Assembly: GCA_964481075.1 (NCBI GenBank)
Contig: CAYZSD010000025.1
Coordinates: 1 to 30,358 of the forward strand
Origin: MWFE01 sp964481075
Lineage (GTDB): Bacteria; Bacteroidota; Bacteroidia; Bacteroidales; Tenuifilaceae
Direction of reading: 5' to 3'
Length of the DNA stretch: 30,358 bases
Shown here: positions 7,050-15,779 of the stretch, in pieces
Layout: every line of letters begins with the position of its first letter
Numbering within the stretch: position 1 is the stretch's first letter
Translations under genes and position numbers: made by a program
Notes under the pieces: generated by a model
Told to the model about the DNA's origin: nothing
Seen by the model: the letters and a program-made list of their open reading frames with translations, nothing else
The model's database searches: none

Positions 7050-8402
7050 CTATTGATCCCACCATACTCCATCTGTAATACAAATGTTCTTTGGTACGTT
7101 TGCCGAATTGTAGTTGTATTCACTTTGTGGATACGGAAATCGACGGGGTACTTTCTCCCCAGTAGAATTTCCAATTGAAGGTTGAAGGGTTGGAAGACCT
7201 GTTCTTCGCCAATCGCACCATACCTCGGGCTGCATGAAAAGGGCAACATATTTGGCATTGATAATTGCTTCAAGGGTTAAATCAACCCCATCGAGATAGC
7301 TGGAGAGCCATTGATCATTATATACCCCATAATCGCGGAGCGATGATTCAACGGCAAGACTAAAAGCTTCCAATGCACTTGAGGTAAAGCCTAGCCTAAA
7401 ATAAACCTCAGCTTCGATAAACTTTTGCTCGGTGAACGATGCCAAAATAACTTTTGATCTGCTCATGAAAAGTGAATCGGACAGCTTCGATGCTAAATCA
7501 TTACATGAACCTGCAGGTGATCCTTCGTAAGAATTTAAGCTGGTTTTCTTGAAAAATATGGGTAATCGGGGATCGTCATTCCCTTGCATGAGGCTTACTA
7601 GCCTATCGCCCGCTCTAAGCTGGTCGCTAAACGAACTTACAAACAAATATTGAGGATTCTGAACGTTTTCGAAAGTTGCATAGTTTACAACCAAAGCATT
7701 CCCTGTTCCAGTGAACATGGTGTTGGCAATAAAATCGTTAAGCGGTTCGAAACCGTTTATCTTTGAGAGATGTAAGTTGTAACGTAATCTAAGGAAGTTA
7801 GCGTAATTAATCCACTTTAGGGGGTCTCCCTGAAAGAAAAGATCCTCACTAATAGGGAATTGCTGCTCACCATACATCTGTAGGTCTGCAACCCCTTCGT
7901 TAAGAAGCTTAAATATGGTTTGGTATAGCTCTTCCTGAGAATCGTACTTGGGAGTAAACGAACCGCTTCCAGATATAAAACTCTCACTATATGGCATATC
8001 ACCCCATACATCAGACGCCAAACCAAGGGTATTAGCCATCAATATTTTAGCAATCCCACGAAACTTTCCGGTTTGACTTGTTGTCGATTCATCGATAACA
8101 GAGTATAGATTTGAAAGAGTTCCTAAGTAGCATGTGTACCAAAGATCATCCATATCCTCAGTTGTAACATTATACCTTTCAATTTCAAGCAACTCATCTC
8201 TAACACCTGAGGTTTGCTGCATAAGCATTGAGGTGTAAACCGAATTCTTTCCGTGTGAAAAACGAACCATTCCTAGTTGGCATTCAGGCAGAAGACGCCC
8301 GAGAAAGGCCATTTTATCGTTCAACGTTTCTTCTTTCTCCCCCCAATCGCATGAGGAAAGGAAAACTATTCCAACTAGTAAGAAAACCTTAAATGACTTC
8401 AT
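7050..8402 (-). CDS. SusD/RagB-like outer-membrane lipoprotein
   Basis: This 450-residue protein has a lipoprotein signal with Cys18 (VFLSSCD). The pattern is that of the SusD-like_2 type: an early helical region with NVTTEDMDDLWYTCY, KILMANTLGLASDVWGDMPYSES, KWINYANFLRLRYNLHLS in the TPR-like core, FTEQKFIEAEVYFRLG, and the C-terminal RRFPYPQSEYNYNSANV and VWWDQ. SusD proteins form the lid over a SusC-type TonB-dependent transporter and bind glycans, peptides or other nutrients at the cell surface. No classical SusC lies next to it. The only transporter in the directon is the interrupted STN-type receptor five genes upstream. A 102-base gap separates it from the preceding gene. Confidence 0.85.
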   Translation of the reverse strand: MKSFKVFLLVGIVFLSSCDWGEKEETLNDKMAFLGRLLPECQLGMVRFSHGKNSVYTSMLMQQTSGVRDELLEIERYNVTTEDMDDLWYTCYLGTLSNLYSVIDESTTSQTGKFRGIAKILMANTLGLASDVWGDMPYSESFISGSGSFTPKYDSQEELYQTIFKLLNEGVADLQMYGEQQFPISEDLFFQGDPLKWINYANFLRLRYNLHLSKINGFEPLNDFIANTMFTGTGNALVVNYATFENVQNPQYLFVSSFSDQLRAGDRLVSLMQGNDDPRLPIFFKKTSLNSYEGSPAGSCNDLASKLSDSLFMSRSKVILASFTEQKFIEAEVYFRLGFTSSALEAFSLAVESSLRDYGVYNDQWLSSYLDGVDLTLEAIINAKYVALFMQPEVWCDWRRTGLPTLQPSIGNSTGEKVPRRFPYPQSEYNYNSANVPKNICITDGVWWDQ

Positions 8403-8504
8403 ATTATAGTTTTTTCTATTTGCAATTGCAAAATTAGCAATAAATGTCTAAGGAATATAAATTTAGAAGGTTAAATTTTATAACCAGAAGCAAATGAATT
8501 CAAT

Positions 8505-9197
8505 CTATTCTCCAGGTATTTGAAGATGCTTGATTATGCTAACCAGATTTTGTTCTGTTTTGGCTCTCAACCTACCTTTTTGTAAATTACACTCGGAATC
8601 ACTACAAACCGAATGGATTGCTCTTCGAACCGACCTGCGGTTAAGACTCACATTAACCTCAATGTTGTTATCCTTCAAAAGGAAATAAGTGTTATTGGGG
8701 ATAAGAAGAATTTGAAGATGAGAACGACCTCCCACATGTACGCTTTGTAAGCGACTCGAGGGCAGCATTTTCCTTCGAACATAAAGAGAGATAGAGCCTT
8801 TTACTAGCCTTTGAACAAATGCCCCTTGCCGATGAACAAATTCGATGGTTTCGGTATGGGAAGCAGCTTCAAGGGTAAAGGACGATATTAAATTTTTATC
8901 AACCTTAACTTCTCTGTTCGTAAAAGGTTCTTGCCATATCAACTCATCAATAAACATATTGTATTTAAGAAGTTGCTGCTCAACAATCTCTCCATTTGAT
9001 AAAAAAACATCTCCTTTCAACCAAATATCGTTAAAGAACTGACTGCCTGCATAATCCTGTTTATGCACGTATATCTCACCTGCTAATTGGGGGCTTGAAA
9101 TATGCGCCTTGCCCTGCGCAAACAGTTCAAATGAAAAAAGCATGAAGCAAATAAAGCTTATAAGGATTGTTGCTTTTTTTCTAATTATTGGATTCAT
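8505..9197 (-). CDS. Secreted protein of unknown function (230 aa)
   Basis: ATG 9197 gives a clean signal peptide (MNPIIRKKATILISF, cleavage near LFAQ-GKA) and a 10-base gap after the preceding stop; ATG 9218 is an alternative that would overlap that gene. The mature protein begins with strand-rich sequence (GEIYVHKQDYAGSQFFNDIW, LKGDVFLSNGEIVEQQLLKYN), a pattern I have seen in small Bacteroidota exported proteins, and ends in a basic region with a C-x-D-x-E-C pair (SVCSDSECN). It has no lipobox and no transmembrane helix after the signal. The family is not recognised. Its place between the MG2 protein and the SusD-like protein suggests a part in the same envelope assembly. Confidence 0.65.
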   Translation of the reverse strand: MNPIIRKKATILISFICFMLFSFELFAQGKAHISSPQLAGEIYVHKQDYAGSQFFNDIWLKGDVFLSNGEIVEQQLLKYNMFIDELIWQEPFTNREVKVDKNLISSFTLEAASHTETIEFVHRQGAFVQRLVKGSISLYVRRKMLPSSRLQSVHVGGRSHLQILLIPNNTYFLLKDNNIEVNVSLNRRSVRRAIHSVCSDSECNLQKGRLRAKTEQNLVSIIKHLQIPGE

Positions 9198-9207
9198 TAT
9201 TGTTTTT

Positions 9208-10935
9208 TTACCTAACATCAATTAGTTTAATCTCTCTGAAAGCCTCGCCGTTAATCGTAACTCCCTCAACAACAACAACATACTCCCCCTTCAGGTGACT
9301 AGTGGTAAAATTTATTCTATTCTCACCAAAAATTTCACTTTGTGCGTAAGCCCCCCAGAAAAGAAGTTGTCTAAAATCGGGGTACTTGCTGCTTGATAGT
9401 TGGCTGTTCAACACCTCTTTAGGTATCCTATATTTAGGCCAATTTGCTAAAGAATCGAGAAGAATTACCTTTGAATTCTTTGAAAAATGAGGTTCAACTG
9501 GGACATCGGGCTTCAAGTGAACCGATACAATTCCATTAAAGAGCAACTCTCCAAACCGCCAGGGAAGATTTACCAGCTCAATTTTTGAAATCTTATCAGA
9601 TCCAAATTCAGCAAAGGATGTTATACCTTCCATAAGTACTCCATTCAAAAAAACTGCGGGAGCATCCTGAAAGAAGTTGTAAGACGTCTGGCCATTATGA
9701 ACACGTACTGAATAATCTTCTCCCCTTCTCCTAACTCTAAGGTAAGGAATAAGTTCTCTTGAAATTTCACTTAAATCTGTAAGTAGTTCGTAGTCAGATA
9801 GATTTACACCATAACTTGCTGATGAAAACACCCTAGGCAAATCAATTTGCCTTCCATTCCTGAATTTTCCTGAAAAAGATTTTCCGTAGGTGAACGCCTT
9901 CTGTATCCTAACAATCTCCTGCGAACGCTTTATGTAGTCAATTAGCTGGTCTGAAATAGCTATTCTTTTAGCAATAAATGGTTTATTCAAAGAGAACTTA
10001 TCGTCAATAGTGAGGACAAATTCCTCTCCAATTGTAGTGCTATCAGGTAGTATTATCAACTTTTTCCCTTGGTAAACATGGCTTAGATGAAAATGGAAAC
10101 GACCGAAAGAATCGGTTCGAACATATTTCAGATTTACAACCGAATCAGGGGTAGAAAGTAACACTCGGGCGTTTGCAATTGGTTGCCCATCGAGCTTTCT
10201 TTTCAATTCACCTGAAAGGAATGTTCCATCAACCTCCATATAGTAATCTTTGCTTATAGGTTGGCTTATACTTCCTGTTGGTTTATCCTGATCTGATGTC
10301 CTTTCTTGATCAATTAAAGATTCAAAAGCAGAAATTGATGCTGTGTAACTCTTTATTTTATTGCCATTTAAAGGGATAATACTAAATGAGGCGTGTTCTT
10401 GAACTTTGTAATCATGCTTATCAAAACTAATTCGAACATAATTACTGTTAGGCCTTTGATAACCATCTGTGTAGCTCTCTTCATTTTTGTCTTCTGAATG
10501 TAGATTCAAGAAATACTCATCGAAACGATTGGCAACAATAAGCTGCTTTGTCGTAAAAAAATCCTCACCAAACCCACGCATATAGTTTGTGAAGGCAACA
10601 AGCTGATAATAGCCCGTAGATAGCGTATCGGGTAGATTAATGATTGTTGCGCCAATCATTTCCTTAATAACAATAGTTGTGTGGTAGATAACTGTTTGAT
10701 TCTCATTTCTGAGGATAATGTAAGCAACCTCGCTATGGCTCTGCTTTTCAGCCATTCCGTTCAAAAGGTTTATGCACACAAAAACCTCTTCTCCAGCAAT
10801 ATATATATCCCTATCGGACGAAATAGTTAGCCTCTCTTCAAAAGGTGATGCTTGTAGAAAAGAATTAGCCCTTGCGAGCCCATTAAGTATAAGAAAAACT
10901 AATATTATTTTTAATCCTATTCTAATCAACGTCAT
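9208..10935 (-). CDS. MG2-domain surface protein with a carboxypeptidase-like domain and a TonB-plug-like segment but no barrel
   Basis: The protein has 575 residues, and its signal peptide ends near residue 23. Residues ~33-145 match the macroglobulin MG2 pattern common in Bacteroidota (ISSDRDIYIAGEEVFV, then LSTGYYQLVAFTNYMRGFG). About 245-310 is a carboxypeptidase regulatory-like domain (ELKRKLDGQPIANARVLL, TDSFGRFHF). About 405-475 looks like part of a TonB plug (APAVFLNGVLMEG, DKISKIELVNLP, GELLFNGIVSVHLK). The end (DFRQLLFWGAYA, HLKGEYVVVVEGV) is typical of MG2-family C termini. No outer-membrane barrel follows. It starts 6 bases after the DUF4249 stop. The function is not established; a periplasmic or surface partner of the adjacent receptor is the likely reading. 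Confidence 0.75.
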   Translation of the reverse strand: MTLIRIGLKIILVFLILNGLARANSFLQASPFEERLTISSDRDIYIAGEEVFVCINLLNGMAEKQSHSEVAYIILRNENQTVIYHTTIVIKEMIGATIINLPDTLSTGYYQLVAFTNYMRGFGEDFFTTKQLIVANRFDEYFLNLHSEDKNEESYTDGYQRPNSNYVRISFDKHDYKVQEHASFSIIPLNGNKIKSYTASISAFESLIDQERTSDQDKPTGSISQPISKDYYMEVDGTFLSGELKRKLDGQPIANARVLLSTPDSVVNLKYVRTDSFGRFHFHLSHVYQGKKLIILPDSTTIGEEFVLTIDDKFSLNKPFIAKRIAISDQLIDYIKRSQEIVRIQKAFTYGKSFSGKFRNGRQIDLPRVFSSASYGVNLSDYELLTDLSEISRELIPYLRVRRRGEDYSVRVHNGQTSYNFFQDAPAVFLNGVLMEGITSFAEFGSDKISKIELVNLPWRFGELLFNGIVSVHLKPDVPVEPHFSKNSKVILLDSLANWPKYRIPKEVLNSQLSSSKYPDFRQLLFWGAYAQSEIFGENRINFTTSHLKGEYVVVVEGVTINGEAFREIKLIDVR

Positions 10936-10941
10936 AGCATG

Positions 10942-12012
10942 CTAAAATAAAATCCAATGGTCTAAAAGAAGCTCCCAGGATGATTCAAAATCGGGCAAAA
11001 AATCCAGGTCATTCACTCGTCGAATGGCCAAAGTACCTCTGCGAAGCGGCTCGGAGCTAAGGGCAAACGATTCAGAATGGAACGATGATACCTCAAAGAA
11101 ACCCAATACCTTCTTCTGTGGATTGTTGATACAAATAATATTTCCTTTCAGTTGTGCTGGCATTGGATCGAACAGCTTTCCCTCCGACTCGAGTTGACTT
11201 TTCAACTCCTTGTAGAACGCAAAGCTACCGTCGTTGAGGCTATACTGCCTTAGAATTACAATCCTACGATTAATACCTTGAAAAACAAGTGTATCTGGTT
11301 TAGTTATTGGAAAAACCTTATCAACGAATCCAATGTCGTGAAAAACTGACGAAGCGTAACTGTTCGACTGGGGTAGCATTGTAATATTTACACTCTGCTC
11401 TAGTTTTCGTTTAATACGACAATACAAGTAATCGGGATCTGCACCCAGCTCGGTAAGGATGTATTGTACCAGCATAATAGGCTCGAACCGAACCATAGGA
11501 AAAGCACCTTCTGTTCCATGAACATTTGCATAAAGACCAACACCTTCAACCTCCTTTTGAGATAGCTGCCCATTATTATCGGGGAAGTATAATGATCGCT
11601 TTTCCCATGCTACCTCAAGGCTATCAACTACTATCGAAGGCATCATCAAACAAAAATCGGAACAAAAAGTGTTACCATCTGAAGTTTCAATATAAAGTTG
11701 ATAAGAATTACCTACTTCTCCAGCTTCACTACCCACAATCCGATAAAAACCAGGGTTTTCTTCAAAGAAATCAAACCTACTCCCCTCTTCGTCAACCACA
11801 TAAACATCTGCCTGTGATACAGGAATGAATCTAAAAGATTCGTTGTAGGGAACTGACTGCGAAAGCTTAACATAACTTGAACTCAGTCGGTTAGTAAAAA
11901 TCGCTTCAACAGAAAGGTACGAACCATCGGAGTCGATTGTTGGATTAAACCACTCAACGCATGAAGTGATGCCAAACAGAAGTAATAAAGGTAGTAGTTT
12001 CTTGATTTTCAT
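10942..12012 (-). CDS. DUF4249 domain lipoprotein
   Basis: This 356-residue protein has a lipoprotein signal (LLPLLLLFGITSC, Cys18). The mature sequence follows the DUF4249 pattern: SYLSVEAIFTNRLSSSYVKLS, PVSQADVYVVDEEG, GFYRI, VGNSYQLYIETSDGNTFCSD, and a later FRR-like region with FFEVSSFHSESFAL. Genes of this family nearly always lie beside STN/carboxypeptidase-type TonB-dependent receptors in Bacteroidota, as here, where the receptor stop is 11 bases upstream. A role as the receptor's surface lipoprotein partner is inferred from this association; the substrate is not known. Confidence 0.82.
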   Translation of the reverse strand: MKIKKLLPLLLLFGITSCVEWFNPTIDSDGSYLSVEAIFTNRLSSSYVKLSQSVPYNESFRFIPVSQADVYVVDEEGSRFDFFEENPGFYRIVGSEAGEVGNSYQLYIETSDGNTFCSDFCLMMPSIVVDSLEVAWEKRSLYFPDNNGQLSQKEVEGVGLYANVHGTEGAFPMVRFEPIMLVQYILTELGADPDYLYCRIKRKLEQSVNITMLPQSNSYASSVFHDIGFVDKVFPITKPDTLVFQGINRRIVILRQYSLNDGSFAFYKELKSQLESEGKLFDPMPAQLKGNIICINNPQKKVLGFFEVSSFHSESFALSSEPLRRGTLAIRRVNDLDFLPDFESSWELLLDHWILF

Positions 12013-12023
12013 CGACTCAATTT

Positions 12024-14387
12024 TTAAAAGGAAAAGTTATATGTTAAAGTTGGAAGCGGACGACCAATGATATATAACTTGTAAAGGCTATACTTCTGAT
12101 GATTATTGGTTTCATTTGGTACTTCCTTTTTATAGAAAACCGAATAAACATTCTTCCTCCCATAAACATTAATTACTGAAAGCGTCCAACTACTCTTCCC
12201 CTTCGAATTCAACTTCAGATTCTCATCGTAGGTAATTGACAGGTCCAGGCGATGGTAATCGGGTAGCCTATACTTATTCCTATCGGAATACTGGATAGCT
12301 TGATGTCCCTGATATTCAAACACCTGCTCAGGGTATGTAACTGGTCGTCCGGAGTTGTATGTAAAAGTAGTGTTAACTCTCAATCGACGGGTGAATCGAT
12401 AGGTGCTATTCAAAACCAAACTATGTGGTCTGTCGAAACTTGAGGGGAAGTAAGAATTGGCATTAATCTGGAAAAGTTCATAATCCTCATTAGTTCGTCT
12501 TAATGTTCGCGACCAAGTATAGCTCAGCCAACCTGTTAGTCGCCCAATTTTTCTGGTTACATATAATTCTGCTCCGTATCCAATCCCCTTAGCTTTAACC
12601 AAATCAGTTTCTAAATATTTGTTCATCAGAATACTCGCACCATCACGATACTCAATAATATTGTCAAAAAGCTTTAAGTACGACTCAATGCTCAGCTCAA
12701 TGCTCTTATTATCAAACAAATGAAAGTAGCCTAATGCTAGCTGATCGGCCACCATTGCATCGGTAAACCTGTTGCTTAGCTTCCAAACATCGGTGGGTGA
12801 CATAACCGATGTATTAGATATCAAATTGATATACTGGTGATTCCTGTTATAGCTGATTTTAAGCGAGTTTACATCGGAAAGCATGTACCTAATTCCAAAC
12901 CGTGGTTCTATGCCAAAATCACTCCAAACAGCAGGCCAGCGAGTATTGAATTGTAAAGTATCAACAATATACTCTGGTCTTCGCGGTTTGTTCTCATCAT
13001 ATTCAAAAATACTGGTTGGTCCAGTAAGAGCAAACCAAACCCCTCTTAGTCCAATCTCTGCACTAAGCATTGGCGTGAACTCAAGATTAGCTCCAATGTA
13101 AGCAGCAGCCTCGATTCCGTTGTCATTTTTCAGTGCATAAGGGTTTACAAACGATTTACTACCGATAGGTTCAATTTCTCCTGGATTTGTTTTGTATTGA
13201 ATAACTTGAACACCAAAGTCAAAAATATTCTCATTGTGGGGTTTATAATCGAAATGCCACTTTAACGTAGAGTACTTAACAGCACTTTTCATTGAGAAAG
13301 CATTCTTTGGTTCTACTTCTTCAGGTAATTCGATGCTATTATTGTACTGACTAACACCTATGGTGAACCTTGAAGTGAGTGATGAAGAGAGGTTTGTATT
13401 CAACCTAACTGAGCCTAAGCTGCTTGTGTAAGCATGTTTTGTTTCACCACTCAGAAGAAAACCGTCTTGGCTCTGATAGCCAAAAAAGGAAAGCGAATTA
13501 CTCTCGGAAAGGTTTATTGAAAGGACACCGCTTACGTCATAAAAATTTGCCGAGCTATTCATCAGATCCGAATCGGGTATTCTGTTTAGTAGCCAATTGG
13601 AATATGACGTGCGCCCCCCCAACGATATGAATGCCTTTCGATTGAACATTGGTGACTCGAAGTGTAAACGGCTATAAAGAAGCCCTAAACCACCTCTAAT
13701 CTTTGCCTCCTCGGGATTTCCTCCTCGTTTTCTGATATCTATGATTGAAGAGGCTCTCTCGCCATAACGAGCAGGAATACCAGCTTTTATGAGGGTTACA
13801 CCGGTAACCATATCTGGGTTAACTATCGATACCAAACCGAACAGGTGCGATGAGTTGAAAAGGGGTATATCTTCAACAAGGATTAGGTTCTGATCGGAAT
13901 TACCCCCACGAACATTGAAACCCGTACCGAACTCTCCAACGCTTTGAATACCTGGGAGTAAAGTAAAACTCTTAATCACATCCTTTTCTCCTAAAGTACC
14001 GGGTAACTCCTTCAGCATCATCGGATCTAATCGAATTGTACTCATCTGTGTGCTACGCACATTAGCATCCTTTCTGAAAGCAGTAATAGTAGCTCCCTCC
14101 AAGTGATGACTTTTCTCGAAAAGCTCAAGCACAACTGTTCCGGGTGATATTACCTGAAGCTCATAAAAAGAATCCTCATACCCTATGTAGGAAAGTTTGA
14201 CTTTACTCAAACCCACAGGCATTGTAAGTGAAAATTTTCCATCGGTATCGGTTGAAGCACCTGTACCAGACTTTTCTTCGTAAATAATTGCTCCAATTAG
14301 AGGCTCACCCGATGACCCATCGTTAACCATCCCAGAAACTAAGGCTCTTGAGTAGCGACCTAATTCCATTGGGTTACCAATCACCAA
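12024..14387 (-). CDS. TonB-dependent receptor, main frame lacking its signal peptide and STN domain
   Basis: The intact frame (up to 787 codons, first possible start a TTG at 14387) encodes a carboxypeptidase regulatory-like domain (GSSGEPLIGAIIYEEKSGTG, TDGKFSLTMPVG), a TonB plug (LGEKDVIKSFTLLPGIQSVGEFGTGFNVRGG, with DQNLILVED and PARYGERASSIIDIR) and an outer-membrane barrel ending in a C-terminal phenylalanine. These are the features of FecA/STN-type receptors that import ligands with TonB energy. No signal peptide is encoded within this frame: it lies further upstream in the same frame, cut off by a TAG codon (separate entry). Translated from 14387, the product could not be exported normally. 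The gene heads the minus-strand directon, 11 bases before the DUF4249 gene. Confidence 0.85.
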   Translation of the reverse strand: MVIGNPMELGRYSRALVSGMVNDGSSGEPLIGAIIYEEKSGTGASTDTDGKFSLTMPVGLSKVKLSYIGYEDSFYELQVISPGTVVLELFEKSHHLEGATITAFRKDANVRSTQMSTIRLDPMMLKELPGTLGEKDVIKSFTLLPGIQSVGEFGTGFNVRGGNSDQNLILVEDIPLFNSSHLFGLVSIVNPDMVTGVTLIKAGIPARYGERASSIIDIRKRGGNPEEAKIRGGLGLLYSRLHFESPMFNRKAFISLGGRTSYSNWLLNRIPDSDLMNSSANFYDVSGVLSINLSESNSLSFFGYQSQDGFLLSGETKHAYTSSLGSVRLNTNLSSSLTSRFTIGVSQYNNSIELPEEVEPKNAFSMKSAVKYSTLKWHFDYKPHNENIFDFGVQVIQYKTNPGEIEPIGSKSFVNPYALKNDNGIEAAAYIGANLEFTPMLSAEIGLRGVWFALTGPTSIFEYDENKPRRPEYIVDTLQFNTRWPAVWSDFGIEPRFGIRYMLSDVNSLKISYNRNHQYINLISNTSVMSPTDVWKLSNRFTDAMVADQLALGYFHLFDNKSIELSIESYLKLFDNIIEYRDGASILMNKYLETDLVKAKGIGYGAELYVTRKIGRLTGWLSYTWSRTLRRTNEDYELFQINANSYFPSSFDRPHSLVLNSTYRFTRRLRVNTTFTYNSGRPVTYPEQVFEYQGHQAIQYSDRNKYRLPDYHRLDLSITYDENLKLNSKGKSSWTLSVINVYGRKNVYSVFYKKEVPNETNNHQKYSLYKLYIIGRPLPTLTYNFSF

Positions 14388-14726
14388 AGGCCCCTCTTTA
14401 TCTTTAAAATCGTGATTTCCCGGGATTTCAGTAGGGATAAAAACAACATAATCATCAATCTGTATGTATTTCAGATTAAACTCTTTACATATTATAGCCA
14501 GAATCTCGTTTAATGAAAAGTTTTGTAAATCTGCTGACAGTTTATTCCCATCGAACCACGATTCTTCATAAAAGATTGTAATATTGTTTTTTAGCTAAAT
14601 ATTAGAAATCAAATCGTTAATTGAATTGTTATCAGAATATGATTGCGCCTTAACGAAGGAAAAAAACAAAGCGATAAAGAAAACAATCAACGAAAATTTT
14701 CTTGCAAGTTTTTGAAAGAAGTGCAT
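14388..14726 (-). pseudogene. Detached N terminus of the TonB-dependent receptor: signal peptide and STN domain with an in-frame TAG
   Basis: Reading back from the receptor in the same frame there is no break except one TAG at 14595-14597. ATG 14726 starts 43 codons: a signal peptide (MHFFQKLARKFSLIVFF, cleavage near VKAQ) and the first helix of an STN domain (SINDLISNI), then TAG. After it the frame resumes with LKNNITIFYEESWF, LSADLQNFSLNEILAIICKEF and LKYIQIDDYVVFIP, the typical STN order, and runs straight into the receptor. A single base change from CAG, AAG, GAG or another codon would explain it. The alternatives are a recent nonsense mutation, an assembly or base-calling error, or readthrough. 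TAG ends nearby genes (7050, 10942, 15780, 24887), so code reassignment is unlikely. Confidence 0.85.
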
Positions 14727-14870
14727 AGAGAGTAATCCGATGTTTATAACAAAAAGCATATTTTTTTGATGTTTTTTTTGTGAAAGGGTTTAAAACTTTA
14801 GAACTTTTTCCTTATGAATGTGTTGACTAAGGAAAGTTTTCGAATTGAATAATTTTAAACATAAACTGAA

Positions 14871-15674
14871 ATGACACTTGAAAGCATCCTAGACAAATTT
14901 TGGAACGATTACTCCAATCAGAATCCATCGGCCAAGCGGATACATCAACTCTTCGAGGAAAAGGGTGAAGTTGTTGTAAACGACCATATTGCATTTAGAA
15001 CCTTTAACCACCCTAAAGTAAACATTGAGGTTCTATCAGAACCATTTCTCAAAGTAGGTTATATAGAAAAGGGGCAGTACCACTTCGAACAAAAACACCT
15101 ATTTGCTAAACACTTTGAGAATCCAACCCATCCAAATGCACCACGAATCTTTATCAGCGAATTGATTGTTGAGGACTTTAGCCCATTCATGCAAAATGTT
15201 GTCAAAGAGTGTATTGAAAGGATTCCCTCTGGCATTAAGGGCGAGGAACTCATCTTTTCTGGAACTATTTGGGGCAACCCCAATTGGGATACCTATTTAA
15301 AACTCCGCGACGAATCTGAATATGCAGGTTGGCTCTATGTGTATGGTTTTCGGGTAAACCATTTCACTGTAAGTGTTGACAACCTAAAGCAATATGGTAC
15401 TATGGAAAAAACCAACCAATTCCTAAAGGATAATGGTTTTAAACTTAATACTTCTGGCGGGGAGATTAAAGGAACACCAGAGGAGCTACTTCAACAGTCA
15501 AGTATTATGGCCGATATTATTCCTGTGCAATTCACCGACAGGGTTGAACAGATTCCGGCATGTTACTACGAATTCGCTCGTCGCTTTACCGATGACAATG
15601 GGAAAAAATATAGTGGATTCATTGCAAAAAGTGCCGATAAAATCTTCGAAAGTACAAACTACTACAAGAAGTAA
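14871..15674 (+). CDS. DUF1338 family protein, 2-oxoadipate dioxygenase/decarboxylase-like (HglS/YdcJ type)
   Basis: This 267-residue cytoplasmic protein is of the DUF1338 family. Characterised members (HglS) use iron and oxygen to convert 2-oxoadipate to D-2-hydroxyglutarate in lysine catabolism. The presumed metal ligands are His39 (NDHIAFRTF), His164 (VNHFTVSV) and Glu234 (YYEFARRF). Arg43, four residues after the first histidine, fits the substrate-binding arginine of HglS. The segment QSSIMADIIPVQFTD before the last ligand is also typical. It is shorter than the proteobacterial proteins (~450) but close to the compact forms in Bacteroidota. It stands alone on the plus strand, divergent from the broken receptor, with a strong hairpin after its stop. 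The substrate in this organism is inferred. Confidence 0.85.
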   Translation: MTLESILDKFWNDYSNQNPSAKRIHQLFEEKGEVVVNDHIAFRTFNHPKVNIEVLSEPFLKVGYIEKGQYHFEQKHLFAKHFENPTHPNAPRIFISELIVEDFSPFMQNVVKECIERIPSGIKGEELIFSGTIWGNPNWDTYLKLRDESEYAGWLYVYGFRVNHFTVSVDNLKQYGTMEKTNQFLKDNGFKLNTSGGEIKGTPEELLQQSSIMADIIPVQFTDRVEQIPACYYEFARRFTDDNGKKYSGFIAKSADKIFESTNYYKK

Positions 15675-15701
15675 TGACTTGAATATTAAAGAGATGTATT
15701 A

Positions 15702-15749
15702 ATCAAACGACGATCCCCGAGATCCAACATTCGGGGTTTGTTGTTTGAT
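15702..15749. terminator. Bidirectional hairpin terminator between DUF1338 and the Bat operon
   Basis: The 19-base arms at 15702-15720 and 15731-15749 are complementary except for two G-T wobbles and one T-T mismatch, around a 10-base loop. The core is CCCCGA/TCGGGG. The right arm is T-rich on the plus strand (TTTGTTGTTTGAT), which would help release there. It lies 27 bases after the DUF1338 stop and about 30 bases past the end of batE on the other strand, so it can serve both convergent units. Confidence 0.7.
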
Positions 15750-15779
15750 ACCAACCTCATTTCAAAAAAAAATATAAGG

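Noticed and set aside
7025..7273. N-terminal extension of the lipocalin-like protein overlapping the SusD-like gene
   Set aside because: It lies antiphase inside the SusD-like coding region, and the lipoprotein signal begins at ATG 7024.
14595..14597. TAG as a reassigned sense codon
   Set aside because: TAG ends the SusD-like, DUF4249, batE and PEGA-FGE genes in this window at positions where the proteins are complete, so it is a stop here.
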